Made by a program: the position numbers and the translations under genes. The notes under the pieces are model-generated. The model ran no database searches. It saw nothing but the letters and a program-made list of their open reading frames with translations, and was not told the origin of the DNA. A stretch of DNA of 64,000 bases from Ornithodoros turicata (taxonomy: Eukaryota; Arthropoda; Arachnida; Ixodida; Argasidae), in contig NC_088204.1 in NCBI RefSeq assembly GCF_037126465.1, positions 75,825,807-75,889,806 of the forward strand. The letters are read 5' to 3'. This document shows, piece after piece, positions 23,115 to 33,307 of this stretch (positions are counted from its first letter, which is position 1; every line of letters begins with the position of its first letter).

Positions 23115-23285
23115 ATGAGTGAAGACAGCGAGTACAGAATTCGTCTAGTAACCCTGGGCGGGGGCGGCGTTGGAAAGAGTTCCATCGTGAAGCGGTTCCT
23201 GTTCAACACGTACTGCGACCGGTACAGACCAACGGTGGAAGATCTCTTCTGCAAGGAATTTGACCTTGAAACTATGACCCTAAAG
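23115..23285 (+). CDS. RASD/Di-Ras-like Ras-family small GTPase, coding exon 1 of 3
   Basis: First coding exon (57 codons, ends in phase 0) of a 264-residue small GTPase, a membrane-associated GTP-dependent signalling switch. The ATG at 23115 is chosen because it opens the Ras fold in the usual place and lies 20 bases after a clear splice acceptor. Seen here: P-loop GGGGVGKS (residues 15-22; the Ras Gly12 and Gly13 equivalents are Gly17 and Gly18) and switch I YRPTVED with Thr40 equivalent to Ras Thr35. The exon ends CTAAAG before a GTGCGT donor. The whole protein runs P-loop, switch I, DTAG (62-65), NKLD (122-125), SAK (157-159), a basic Ser/Arg/Lys-rich tail, then CTVS (261-264). Closest by eye are RASD1/Rhes and Di-Ras, which share the FPAM(R/Q)RLSI stretch after G3. 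Family membership is sure; the exact orthologue is not, so no symbol is given. Confidence 0.93.
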
Positions 23286-23472
23286 GTGCGTACCAAGTGT
23301 ACAGTGGAGCTAGATCATCAGTTTTTGGCGTTCCTCCTGAGAAATATCTGGTAACAAAACGTGAAGAACTATAGTGCTGACAGAGTGCACATAGAGGAGC
23401 AGGAAGTGCGCATAGAGAAGCAGGTTTCAAATTGTGAAAGACGGGATGTATATATATAAAAAAAAAACAATT

Positions 23473-23885
23473 CAGTGGCGATTTAGCAGTAAATGCGAGA
23501 GAAATGTGTTAGCATTAAGCGCCTTTTCGGTCCATACTTGACCTTCCGGGTATCCACTTCCGGTCTAAACCCAACTTCCGGTCTAAACCCAACTTCCGGT
23601 CTAACCTGACTTCCGGTTGTCCATTTCCTGTCCTATACTTGACTTTCGGTCCGACACTTTCAATTACTATATGAAAGTCAATTTAATTATCCTTTAATTG
23701 GCCTCAATTACGTTTAATTACCCTTTAATTGCGGAGGTAACCGTAGGTTACCTGAAGTAATCTTGAATTTCATTTAATTTCTTTTAATTACGTTTCCATC
23801 CCTTACGTCCAATACGTTTCCATCCCTTTACTTGACGTTAATTGTCTTTTATTACATTTAATATTTCTCTTAATTACATATATTT
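23473..23885 (+). repeat. AATTAAA-rich repeat family Z (copy 1)
   Basis: Starts CAGTGGCGATTTAGCAGTAA..GTGTTAGCATTAAGCGCC. It then has tandem ACTTCCGGTCTAAACCCA units (about 23565-23615) and imperfect repeats of TTTAATTACC/CTTTAATT. The same order, inverted, is found at 61870-62860. Confidence 0.75.
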
Positions 23886-23975
23886 TAGACTCACTACCTT
23901 CCAACTCATGAATGTAAGATATATGTACCTTTACCATTATATGTTTATAAAAGCGATAAAAATACACACGACGTA

Positions 23976-24296
23976 CAGCTTGGGACAAAAGTTTACGGAA
24001 CACGCGAGCCACGTACTTTTTCTTCGGTGCGACACCCTGGCGGCTGCCGGAATCGGGTGAGTCCACTGTTTCGAAGGGGTGGACGGATGCGCTGTTAGCG
24101 ACACACAGTGGTGGTTCCCGGTTCCAGTGTCGCTTATGCGTGCCTGGGAAGTACAAGTTACCGCTGTGTGTCGTTAACAGCGCACCCTTCCACCCCTCCG
24201 AAACAGTGAACTCACTCGCTTCCGGCAGCCGCTAGGGTGTCGCACAGGAGAAAGAGTACGTCGCTCGCGTGTTCCGTAAACTTTTGTCTCAACCTG
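23976..24296. mobile_element. mariner-like MITE, CAGCTTGGGACAAAAG-ended (copy 1)
   Basis: Inverted ends CAGCTTGGGACAAAAGTTTA / TAAACTTTTGTCTCAACCTG are flanked by TA (23974-23975, 24297-24298). The interior is also palindromic (GGTGCGACACCCTGGCGGCT and its inverse). TA target and CAG start fit the Tc1/mariner group. Confidence 0.88.
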
Positions 24297-24825
24297 TACA
24301 CAACGAATTAAAATTTTAACAACATACATTGACGTTTCGGAGCCTATGCAGACCCCCTCATCGGAATGAAACAGGAGGCGGTTACCCGGTACTGTTTATG
24401 TAGCAAGGGGGCGTAGCAGTCGGGTAGTGGTCCTGGGTGCTTGTTCAAAGCATTATTGGTTCTTTTGATGAACCAGGATTCAAGTTGTTTGCGCACTCCC
24501 CAACGACTTTCACGTGCCAAAATAACAGGGTTATCTAAATCCACGTGGTGGCCTGTCTTGTGGGCATGTTCACACAGTTCTGTGTGCTTATCTGTGCTCT
24601 TGTAGATATCAGCGTAGTGTTCCTTCATCCTCGTGCCCGTCTTCCTCCCCGTCTCGCCTACATACACGTTCTGGCAATCGCTGCATGAGATCTGATATAC
24701 GACGCCACGTTCGTCGCTGGTTGTGGTCCTGTCTTTGGGGTGACATAGAAGATTTCTAATTGTAGACTGGGGGCGGAAGGCTGTTCGTATTCCAACTTGC
24801 ATCAAAGCCCGCCTGATCTGTTCCG

Positions 24826-25025
24826 CGGCCGAGGACGCCAGCAACTTGGTGGCAGGGTACAAGTTGCTTAGACACGCCGTCTTCCGCGAGGGACGTTAAA
24901 TACAGGGTGCCGTGTTATGAGCTTTCATCGCACGTTAAAGAACCCTCAGGTCGACAAAAGCAATCCACAGACCGACCGCTGTGGCGTCGCTCATGATCTC
25001 AGTTGTCTCGCGACGTAAACCCCCA

Positions 25026-25061
<36 letters not shown>
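24826..25061 (+). repeat. SINE, family C (GCACGTTAAAGAACCC-type), nested in the Penelope element
   Basis: 236 bp with the exact 10-bp duplication ATCTGTTCCG (24816-24825, 25062-25071) and an (ATT)n tail (25026-25061). The body contains GAGGGACGTTAAATACAGGG and CGCACGTTAAAGAACCCTCA, a block I associate with SINEs widespread in chelicerates and molluscs. The duplication is in frame with the Penelope GIY-YIG linker (..EQIRRAL). Confidence 0.92.
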
Positions 25062-25063
<2 letters not shown>

Positions 25064-25519
25064 CTGTTCCGAGATACCTTTGATGTACGGAAGTGTCACA
25101 AACGCTTGTTCCTGATATGCTGGAGTCGCTTGTTTCTTCGTCCTCATACGGCGGCACGTATCATCAATAAAGTTCTGCGGATATGATCTGGTCATCAGAC
25201 GTTTCCTGGTAATATCCATCTCCTTCTGTCTCGAGTTGGGGCTTGAGGGAATGTTAAGCGAACGTGACGCTAAGGAACGAACCACTGCCCTTTTGTGCTC
25301 CGAAGAGTGCGCTGAGTCGAAACGCAGCACCTGTCCAGTGTCACGTGGCTTCCTATAGACCGATGTCGATATGACTCCACTGGCGTCCCTTTTGACCAGA
25401 ACGTCGAGAAATGGGATTTCACCGCAGGTCTCTTCTTCCGATGTGAAGCGGATGTTCTGATGGACACTGTTCAGGATATCTGAGAAGGTCTCTGTACAAT
25501 CCCTCCTTATAATCACAAA

Positions 25520-25672
25520 CCCAAGCAGCACAATGTACTGAAAGTCGAGTGCAATAGGGGTGGACGGGTAGGTGGAAGACCCTGAACGAACTGGTGAAAC
25601 AAAAGAACATTGATAAGACACATACGGTCCACCCTTATCGCACTCGATTTTCGGTACATTGTGCTGCTTGGG
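25520..25672. mobile_element. CCCAAGCAGCAC-ended MITE, GGGGTGGA subtype (copy C), inserted in a Penelope reverse transcriptase
   Basis: 153 bp, opposite internal orientation to copies A and B. Flanked by AA (25518-25519, 25673-25674). On the minus strand, removing the element and one AA/TT copy restores an in-frame YVDD followed by TFVII, the catalytic motif of the Penelope-like reverse transcriptase. This proves both the boundaries and the 2-bp duplication. Confidence 0.93.
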
Positions 25673-25933
25673 AAGGTATCATCGACATATCTTCTATAAC
25701 GATAACGGCTATCTCGCTAACGATAACAAGTTATCACTCTAGATAACGACGTTGTGATCCGCATTACATCGAGCTGCGCCTCTCACTTGCGTTCTCATAA
25801 GGAGAGACTTCTTGATGTCGCCTCCAGCAACATGATGAGACACTCCGGTCTGGCTGAGGCACTCCTCCCTGAGGCACTGTGCACTCTCACATGCTTCTTT
25901 ATGCTTTGTTCCGGCTTTGGCCGTGGTGTGGAA

Positions 25934-26545
25934 CATAGTTCGAGAAGTTACCCGTCAAAAAGATGTCGTTACGAGTTAAGTTGCCGTGTGAAAAATGTAG
26001 CTAAGTTAATAACCAAGTTCTTCAGCCTGAAATGTAACTCGCAGTTACGGAGTTACTTAAAAAAAAGAACGAGTTACTTCTAAGTTACTGCGGACGCAAA
26101 GTATAGCACTACACAGGTGCAGCGCGCGTGAGCAGTTGAGTTGGATATTGAGTTGCCTGCGGAGGAGTGCAACACGCTTATATCGTTTTCGTTTATGTCA
26201 ACAATTCGAACGCTTTGCATTTTACTCCCTGCGGGCACGCAATGATTCCGCTTCATTTCAATGGCAGCAGTTGTTACTTCCTGAATAGAATACTGTCATT
26301 GATTGAATATAACGTTTTATGGAATAAAATGCCACGAAAGAACCGGAAAGAAAGCAAGAAAATATGTGAACGTGAGTGAAAAGCGAATTAAAATAACTTG
26401 GAACTTAGCTTAAGTTACTTTGGCAAAGTTACCTGAAAAAGAAACGAGTTCCTCTGAAAGTTACCACGGCGCAAAAGTACCGAGTTAAGTTACAAGTTAC
26501 CAAAAAAAGGAACTTAGTTACAGTAACGAGTTACCTCGAACTCTG
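25934..26545. mobile_element. Non-autonomous hAT-type transposon, AACTCGTTAC-rich (612 bp, copy 2)
   Basis: Ends CATAGTTCGAGAAGTTACCC and GAGTTACCTCGAACTCTG, with exact 8-bp duplication GTGTGGAA (25926-25933, 26546-26553). Inverse orientation to the 14887-15808 copy. It is the intact length form and carries the empty site for the element nested in copy 1. Confidence 0.9.
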
Positions 26546-26649
26546 GTGTGGAAACTTAAAAAGCGTTTTTCGGCACTGTATGTACAGCTTGAAGCACACT
26601 TAGCAACAACGTAGTTGCGACAGTCGAAGCTAAGTCCTGGCTGAATAGA

Positions 26650-26874
26650 AGCCAGCGCCGCTTATCCGCAAGTTTCAAGTACGTCCTCGGCCGCCACGCC
26701 TGGATGCTGAGTTCCACTTGCAATGACTTCTTCAAACCTCCCCTGCTACTTATTTACTCAACGGGATTTATTTTCTTCGACGAGTTTGGTTTCTCTGACT
26801 TTTCCGCAGTGCAGTGTATGGCTAAGTGTACAGCTCCAACTTCGTCTGAATACTAGCTGTAGTACGCAGGCGCC
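26650..26874. mobile_element. Degenerate copy of the TA-flanked GGGTGCC MITE
   Basis: Right end TGAATACTAGCTGTAGTACGC..GGCGCCCTAG and interior (TTCAAACCTC..GCTACTTATTTACTCAA; GGCTAAGTGTACAGCT) match 28471-28772. The left end is lost or too diverged. Confidence 0.5.
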
Positions 26875-26934
26875 CTAGCCGGTGGCAGAGCCGTTTATTG
26901 GGAGAGTTTGGCCATTGGGAGGAGCCTGTTTTAA

Positions 26935-27409
26935 GGCGGACTCACTTCTTCATAGCAACTCTATGGGGAAATTTTATTCGCAGGGACCTCGTAAACCTCT
27001 CTAAATTTCTACACGAAAGAGGTACGGGCGTGTTCCCCACGAGTTTATCTAGGGAATGACGCATTTTTGAAGGCGCTGACGCAATCCACTGATTATTGGC
27101 GAATTAAAGTTTGTCAAATTTTAATTACTTGGGAGTCTATGGGAGATGTAACAAAATCGATTCCCGAGGCACGCCCGTCCGCGATATTCGGGCCAAAATG
27201 ATGTCATTCCCTACAGTAACAGTCTGGGAATTGATTGCAACCGACGAATTCGACAAGCTCACTGCAGTTTTCCAGATCCCTGCGAATGAAAATAGTGGCC
27301 TTGTCGTTTGATAGAGCGCAGGAGGAAAGCAAAGCGAAGAAAACAGTTTTGCGACGGCGCAGCCAACTCTCTCAGGAAGCCAATGTTAACTAGATCGCAT
27401 GAGTCCGCC
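26935..27409. mobile_element. TTAA-flanked inverted-repeat element, GGCGGACTCA-ended (475 bp, copy 1)
   Basis: GGCGGACTCA...TGAGTCCGCC flanked by TTAA on both sides (26931-26934, 27410-27413). A TTAA target fits piggyBac or Kolobok. Uninterrupted, so it shows the empty site (GGGAATTGATTGCAA) for the element nested in copy 2. Confidence 0.88.
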
Positions 27410-27517
27410 TTAAAGCGCGTCATTTGACGTCACACGATGGGCGGCACCAAGGTCAGTGCCGGTATTGGAGCCTCCACGCTCCACGTCCAAAACTGGGACG
27501 TACGGGCGAGGGGCGCG

Positions 27518-27938
27518 CCATATTGAATCAGCCAGCGTTGCCGCGGCAGCGCTCTGCTCCGCCGCTAAGCTTAGCGGATAGCATAACGTGTATACACAGC
27601 ACACTAATTATTTGAAAACAAGACCTGTGCACAAAGATAAAACACGTAGACGGTACATACACCAAACGTTCATGTACATTACGCATAGCTGTTGTATAGG
27701 GAGCTGAGAAGGTATACGCACCGCATGCAAAAAAGAATCCGGTAAGCACACCACACCACCTCCCACTGCCACCGCCGCTGCCTCGACCAGCCTTGGCTAC
27801 AAGCTTGGACAGGAAGGGACAGGGACAAAATCCGTAGCCAATGGAAGCAGCGGACCAAGCGTTGCCAGCAGTTTTCGGAATTGCGCCTGTTTTCACGGGT
27901 TAAAAATACGCAACGTCCCCTCGGCTGATTCAATATGG
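27518..27938. repeat. Inverted-repeat-bounded segment (CCATATTGAATCAGCC)
   Basis: CCATATTGAATCAGCC (27518-27533) and its exact inverse GGCTGATTCAATATGG (27923-27938) bound 421 bp. This could be a MITE, but no duplication was seen. Confidence 0.5.
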
Positions 27939-28470
27939 CTGCCTCCGGAAGCAGAGAGAGGGAAGAGCCCCGTTCAACTCCTTTGCTCTCCTCCTATCCT
28001 CCTCCTCGCGAAGCTACCGCCTTGAAATCTTCCCGTGCCTTTCATCCCGCCATTTTGGAGCGGAGGTACAGCCTTGAAATCTCCCCGTACTACCGCGGTT
28101 CGCCTTTGACTTCGGCCAAGTGGGCGGAGCGATGTCGAATATGACGTCACGACAAGCGCCATCTCCGGTAGGCGAAAGATCAAAGATTGGCCGGACTCTC
28201 CCCATAGACGGCTCTGGCCAGAGGTGGAGCAGAGCCACCCTAGCAGGCAGCGTTTGGAAAACACGAAGGAAGTGATGATCTGTTCTACGCTACTCCTAGT
28301 AGCGTTGTAAGCACGACAACCGCAACAAAAGGCGGAACTCTCCTCCATTCCCAGATCATGTTATCTGGCTCGCGACATGCTCTCCTCTTGCAGGAATAGC
28401 CTTGCCCGTACCCTCTGTCGTCTGGTTTCCCCAAGTCCCGCTAGGGTGACTCTCTTCGCGCTCTGACTAG

Positions 28471-28772
28471 GGTGCCTGAATACTAGCTCCCTCTGTGTCG
28501 GGCGGAGTACCACTTTGCTGAAGCCAATGCCGCAAAGCCGCCATCTTTACGCCCACGCTTACTGTGCATGAATGATGGGTTCCGATTTCACCTATACTTT
28601 TTCAAACCTCATGTGCTATGTATCTACTCAACTCCAAAATGGTACTGTGGATAAGTGTATAGCTACACTTTTGTGAACGCACCACGAGCTGTACGTGGGC
28701 GTAAAGATGGCGGAAATTCGTACGACGCGGTAGTCTTCACCCTATGCAGAGGGATCTAGTATTGAGGCACCC
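28471..28772. mobile_element. TA-flanked MITE, GGGTGCCTGAATACTAG-ended (302 bp)
   Basis: GGGTGCCTGAATACTAGCTC and inverse GATCTAGTATTGAGGCACCC, flanked by TA (28469-28470, 28773-28774). Subterminal GCCGCCATCTTTACGCCCAC and its inverse also pair. Tc1/mariner-type target. Same family as 52980-53262. Confidence 0.85.
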
Positions 28773-28774
28773 TA

Positions 28775-29590
28775 GCTAACGAAAACAACGTTATTGGCAC
28801 GCATCCTTCGAGCTGTTCCTCTATGTTCTCTATTATCGCTTTCAGAGGCTGACACGTACAGCTGGCATCACAGTTAACTTGAACGCCATTCCGGCCTGCT
28901 GGTGCTTAGAAGCAATAACGGCGGAGGGTGTTTGGGTCATCCCATTCCGGCCATCGTTATGAAGGCATTGCCTTCTGCTAGGCGCTGCCAGGGTGGCTCT
29001 CTCTGCGCTTCGCATGTTGGAGGAGGCGTTAAAGTTAGCTTCGATGCCAGCTGTACATTTTCAGACACCCTGAACGATTGCTTAGAACCGCTTCAAACAA
29101 GTTCGATCGCACACGTCTGCACTTCAGGCGTCCTCCAATTATCTATCGTTGAAAAAAATAAGTATAAAACTAAAAAAAATAGCAACGCAAACAAAGGGAG
29201 TGCAATTTATAGTGCAGACTATTGAACCCGATTGGCGTGTTAACGCTTCAGCTGAACGGAGTACCGATCTTTCCGCTAAATCACGCACAATGCAGCTTGC
29301 TGTGCGTTTTTTTTTTCAATCGCTTTTCTAATCTTGCACTAAAAAAGCAGCCGACAGGAGCCGAAAAGAAAGGGAGCAAAATCGATCAGGCATTGATTCG
29401 GTCGCTGCTCTGTTTGACGAGCCAGACACAATTGCAGGTTGCAGTTGGAGCTGAGGCAGAATAATGGTGGCTTGTGTGTTTTTAAGTCATTCTATAGAAA
29501 AAAATATAAATGTGGGTGAAATGACAAGTCTCCATAAAAAGCGATTGTGTCAGCGCGGAACGCATTGTAAAACTGTAGATGTGTATTCGG
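28775..29590. other. Intronic stretch without recognised content
   Basis: Short frames only; nothing supportable. Confidence 0.3.
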
Positions 29591-29594
29591 AAGC

Positions 29595-29685
29595 TTTTTG
29601 TTTATTCATGATTGGTTTTATTTATGTATTTAATTATTTATTGTGGGGCTCCAAGGGTCTTGCGGCGTTACATGGAGAAAGCATA
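29595..29685 (-). repeat. LINE 3' end (CR1/Jockey-like), reverse orientation
   Basis: Shares (on the minus strand) CATGTAA(C/T)GCCGCAAGA and a (AATAAAT)n tail with 56690-56765. Only the 3' tip is present. Confidence 0.6.
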
Positions 29686-29705
29686 TAAAGTAAAACACTG
29701 GCAGT

Positions 29706-29987
29706 AGACCTCTCCCAGTTTGTAAGCAAATGACGTCATGGTGTTCGACAGCGCCACCAATTTGGTAGAGTTGAACTAGGCTCAAAGGTAGGGGCGAACA
29801 AGGTCGTGCCCGAAAGTCACGATCTTGAGGGGTTTACGATGGTCCTGAAAGGGACGCCATCCTACTTTTCTTTCAATAGGAGACAGCGAACAAGTGCTCA
29901 TTCGTGGAACACAGCTCTCCCCTTCCGATCTGTTTTGGTTTCGGTTTGTCTACCAACGTCATGATGACGTTTCTCCGATAGAGATCT
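29706..29987. mobile_element. AGACCTCT-ended inverted-repeat element (copy 2, inverted)
   Basis: Reads AGACCTCTCCCAGTTTGTAA on the left and GTCATGATGACGTTTCTCCG..AGAGATCT on the right: the reverse complement of the 15244-15536 copy across its whole length. The interior (..ACAAGTGCTCATTCGTGGAAC..) is also conserved. Flanking duplication is not clear here. Confidence 0.8.
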
Positions 29988-30067
29988 ATAGTCCAACAAA
30001 AGAACAAGGAATACAGCAGGAATACAGTACCACAATAGTGGCATGGAATAGTAACACTATAGTGGTA

Positions 30068-30282
30068 CAGCTTGGGACAAAAGTTTACGGAACAGCGGGA
30101 TGTGACATTTCTCCACTTGAGCAGCACCCTAGCAGCATACGGGAGCAGACACACATACTAAAAGGTGGAGAGAACAGCTGGTCACCTGTTTCTTATTCAA
30201 GCTATTCTTGGCAGGTATGACGGGCCCGCTCCGATGAAGAAATACCCCAACGCCGTGTTCCGTAAACTTTTGTCCCAAGCTG
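30068..30282. mobile_element. mariner-like MITE, CAGCTTGGGACAAAAG-ended (copy 2)
   Basis: Ends identical to the 23976-24296 copy over about 27 bases (CAGCTTGGGACAAAAGTTTA CGGAACA), flanked by TA. The interior is unrelated to that copy (inverted repeats shared, core different). The flanks are themselves palindromic (AGTGG..CCACT). Confidence 0.88.
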
Positions 30283-30299
30283 TACCACTACTATATGGA

Positions 30300-30965
30300 A
30301 ACAGAATGAACGGAGAACAGTTTTAGATTATATAGGACCTATAACTAAGGTGATAGATGGGGACAAATAATTCCGCAGTCTAACAGCACGCGGGAGAAAA
30401 GAAAAGTGAAAAGAGTTTCTGTGGGAGATGTACGATTCGTATCTAGGCGAATTGTCTAACTCAAAGCTCTGGGCGAATGTATGGAAAAGCCAAGAGGCGG
30501 CGAGTGAAAAAGTCTGTGAAGCATATAGAGTGTTTGGAGAGTTTGGCGGTGATCTAATGGATTCAGGTCGAAGGCCGACTTGAAAGCGGTGACACTTGTG
30601 CTGCGGGAGTAATCAGGAGAGATGAATCGAGCAGTGCGACTTTTGAATTTTTTGAATTGATTCAGTGGTCCTGGAAAGGAAGGATTGATGAGGGTACTTA
30701 ATGCAGCCTTGCAGATTCTAACTTAGGCCGAATGAAAGTGAGGTACATGCCAACCGTTTGACATCAGGGGGAAGGTAAGACGGAGTTAATATGGGTACGC
30801 CATTGAGGAGTGGACTTGATGTGACCAAGACCAACGTACTTGTAAGAGAGTGTGTGACCGATTGTGAAGCTGCAGAATTTGTAAGGGTTGATATTTTCGT
30901 GTCTGCGACGTGAAGGTCGGAACATTTAGATGTGTTTAGAGGCATCAACCACGTGAAAAGCACTG
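30300..30965 (-). pseudogene. LINE ORF2 C-terminal part (CR1/Jockey-like), degenerate
   Basis: Minus-strand frames encode, with shifts, a stretch like TARFISPDYSRSTSVTAFKS, then LNPLDHRQTLQTLYMLHRLF and near the end FHFSFLPRAVRLRNYLSPSI. These follow the order (K-A-A-R-F-I, L-x-x-R-R, F-F-P-R-T-I-x-x-W-N-x-L-P) seen after the reverse transcriptase core of CR1/Jockey-like LINEs. Several stops and frameshifts; not functional. It is directly next to the MITE at 30068-30282. Confidence 0.7.
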
Positions 30966-31008
30966 AAAAGCACGTCGTGATTGGCGGACTCTTAATGACT
31001 ATACCCTT

Positions 31009-31040
31009 ATACCCAACTATACCCTACTATACCCTTTACA
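31009..31040. repeat. Short (TATACCC)n-like tandem repeat
   Basis: CTATACCCTTATACCCAACT ATACCCTACTATACCC: about four imperfect units just upstream of exon 2. Confidence 0.6.
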
Positions 31041-31258
31041 CAGCGATGCAGAAGACGGTAGGAAAAAAAGAAAAAGAAAGAAAACGATACTAATGGTGAC
31101 GTCACATGGCTGAACCCTGATTATCAGCTTCACTTTTCGATGGAACGCTGGCGGTTTTTCCCAGCATTCCCTCCTTCATGCCGCAAGAGTACTGTGGATG
31201 TCTCATAATGGAAAGAGCCGTGTAACCACCACTCAGTAGTTTCTTCTTCCGTCACCAG

Positions 31259-31426
31259 GTGGACATTTTAGACACCGCCGGTGACCATCAGTTCCCAGCG
31301 ATGCGTCGCCTCTCTATTGCTAACGGCCATGCCTTCCTCCTGGTCTACAGCATAGACTCTCTAGCCTCTTTCAACATCATCAAACAGTGCTTCGAAGAGA
31401 TACGAGAACAGAAACCCGACTTTCAG
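31259..31426 (+). CDS. RASD/Di-Ras-like Ras-family small GTPase, coding exon 2 of 3
   Basis: Second coding exon (56 codons, residues 58-113), phase 0 at both ends. It starts GTG GAC after a pyrimidine-rich tract and CCAG, and ends CAG before a consensus GTAAGA donor. It carries G3, DTAG (62-65), followed by Asp66 where Ras has catalytic Gln61, then [11 protein letters not shown]. RASD proteins have Asn and Di-Ras proteins Ser at that site, so loss of the catalytic Gln fits this subfamily and predicts weak intrinsic GTP hydrolysis (inference from family knowledge). The rest forms switch II, strand beta-4 ([10 protein letters not shown]) and helix 3. Confidence 0.93.
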
Positions 31427-32182
31427 GTAAGAGCCTGTTGATGTACGTGCAGTCCAACGTGGATGTATTGAATATTTTACTATCACAGAAGACTCTCTCT
31501 CTTAGCGTGGCTTTCGACGATGTCCACAGAAGATGCTCAGAATAAGTGAAGAGCAACAAAGTGACGACTGAATGGCCCCGCTTGGCTTCTTATGTTGCGA
31601 GTTATTTATGCCTTGCTACGTATTGCCATGGCTTTGCTGCAGAATGTACGCCGGTATGATTGATGAGAAACAGAAATTTACGGAGGGTCTCGGCTTCTTC
31701 AGGGCACATGAAGCTGTCTTTCCTCCACCAGGATCTGTCGTCGAAACATGGTCGAAGCATGCTACGGCTTGTTTCTAAATAGTATTTTCAAGTTATGAAC
31801 TTGCATGAGTATTTTTTTTAAATTCAAACGTCTAGTTGACTACGTGTACGTACCTCTGCAGTTGTCCGAACCCAGCTGAGGCGACACACTGATTCTGCCG
31901 ACTCTTCGCGTTATTGCCTTTGGTTCAACCGCCAGTATAACATACTGCGCTTAGTTATTGACCTGCAATGTCAGTGTACGTACATTCTCCTTTACAGAGT
32001 GTTTCACCTAGAGTGTCACAAAAATATGTTTTGAAATATACTTGTCTGAAAATTATACGGTCAACGGTATGTTTATTAAAACGGAACTTTTGTCGTTGCT
32101 TAAGAGCACTTTGACCAATTTTCAGTTGCGAGAAACTGAATTTCCTGAAATAATGTCCGAAGTTTGCCAAGTCAACGTAACG

Positions 32183-32243
32183 TTTTCTTCTTTTTCTTCT
32201 TTTTCTTCTTCTTCTTCTTCTTCTTCTTCTTCTTCTTTTGCCT
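32183..32243. repeat. (TTC)n microsatellite
   Basis: Pure and interrupted TTC units for about 60 bases in intron 2. Confidence 0.85.
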
Positions 32244-32408
32244 GAAACAGGAAGTGCATGTCAGATTTACGTGCATCCCACGACAAAATACATTCCCTGC
32301 TCCCAGGCCGTTTCCACCGCACATTCCCGAAGTTTCCAGACGCACACACTGTAATTGTTTAAGATAACTGCGGCGTTTTAACCACGGTATAGAAGAAAGA
32401 GGTACTCT

Positions 32409-33307
32409 TCCAAGCAACACACACCAGTATTGGACAAATATTTTGCCAATGTGGCAATTGCAATTCGGCCACATATTGGACCAATATTGGGAACCGATCT
32501 TGTCCAGACAGTTTTCTCAATGCAAAGAGTAATCCAATGACAAATGTAAAAGTGTCCTAAGGCAACTCCCCTTTTATGAAAATTTGTTGCAGCTAAAAAG
32601 AAACACCCTGTATATCATTTTACATGTGTTAGTTGGCAGTACGTTCCCGAACAACACAATGACGTCCAGAGGACATCCTAGTGATATACGCGCTTAAATG
32701 CGATGTTTAGCCGTTAGGCTTGAAACATAAATGGGATAATGTACCAAAAGCTCACTTAGAGAGGCAGCGCCATTTCCTGTCTCCTAGAATTTATTGAAAT
32801 CACATCTGACAACATGAACATAATAGAAAATAGATATTACACATTGCTTGTTGTACGAGCTTCCCCAACTTCGAGTGTCCTAGTCGCCTTCAGAGTCAAA
32901 AAGCACGGTAAGGTGTATAAGTTTAATTTGATTACATACACACAAAAAGCATTGAAGTGAGGAATAGCTTGGAGTATTAACTGACCGTCAATATAACATA
33001 TGTGTTCCTTACTGCTTTGTTTTGAGACATTCGATAGATGTATCAGAAATTTTCTTTTCATGTATCTCTTTTCCAGTTATTCAGCAATTGCCTTTATTTC
33101 TAATACATAGCCAATACTAGAAGTGCCTCGGTAATATTGGGCCAATATGCCCAGTCTCTAGCCAATATTGGTGGAATGTTTAGCATACTGGTTAATTATG
33201 CCCAATAAACAGACAATGTTGGGTAAATATTGGGAATATAGGACCAATATTGGACCAATTTTATCGACGTCTAGCCAATATTGGGTCAAGATCCTGTGCT
33301 GCTTGGG
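32409..33307. mobile_element. CCCAAGC-ended element, CCAATATTGG subtype (about 0.9 kb)
   Basis: Left end TCCAAGCAACACACACCAG, right end CTGTGCTGCTTGGG. Both shoulders are crowded with (C)CAATATTGG and TTGG(A/G)CCAA motifs (32424-32500 and 33110-33295), as in the short element at 11909-12026. This may be a longer parent of that subtype. No open frame of note inside. Confidence 0.65.

Larger units (their letters stand above)
24300..25705 (-). pseudogene. Penelope-like retroelement, degenerate (reverse transcriptase plus GIY-YIG endonuclease)
   Basis: On the minus strand, in order: reverse transcriptase with YVDD (about 25676-25690), then TFVIIRR..IPFLDVLVKR (25285-25519 side) and SVYRKPRDTGQVL; a linker; and a GIY-YIG endonuclease (24344-24825) with VVYQISCSDCQNVYVGETGR, R..EH and a C-terminal PGPLPDCYAPL. 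Penelope-like elements carry exactly this RT plus GIY-YIG pair. The 3' end with CGAAACGTC-type sequence lies near 24300. It is truncated upstream of YVDD and broken by a SINE (24826-25061) and a MITE (25520-25672). The frame reads through both once they are discounted, so those hits came before much decay. Opposite strand to the host gene. Confidence 0.92.
23286..31258 (+). other. Intron 1 of the GTPase gene (7,973 bp)
   Basis: GTGCGT donor and CAG acceptor, phase 0. The intron is almost entirely mobile-element debris: an AATTAAA-rich repeat, a mariner-like MITE, a Penelope-like element in reverse orientation with two nested insertions, a hAT MITE, a TTAA-type MITE, a TA-flanked MITE, a smaller inverted-repeat element with a second mariner-like MITE, and a LINE 3' part in reverse orientation. 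The stretches 27414-27517, 27939-28470 and 28775-29590 hold no recognised coding sequence. Confidence 0.88.

Noticed and set aside
32183..32243. Serine- or glutamate-rich peptide reading frames
   Set aside because: Simple (TTC)n microsatellite in an intron.
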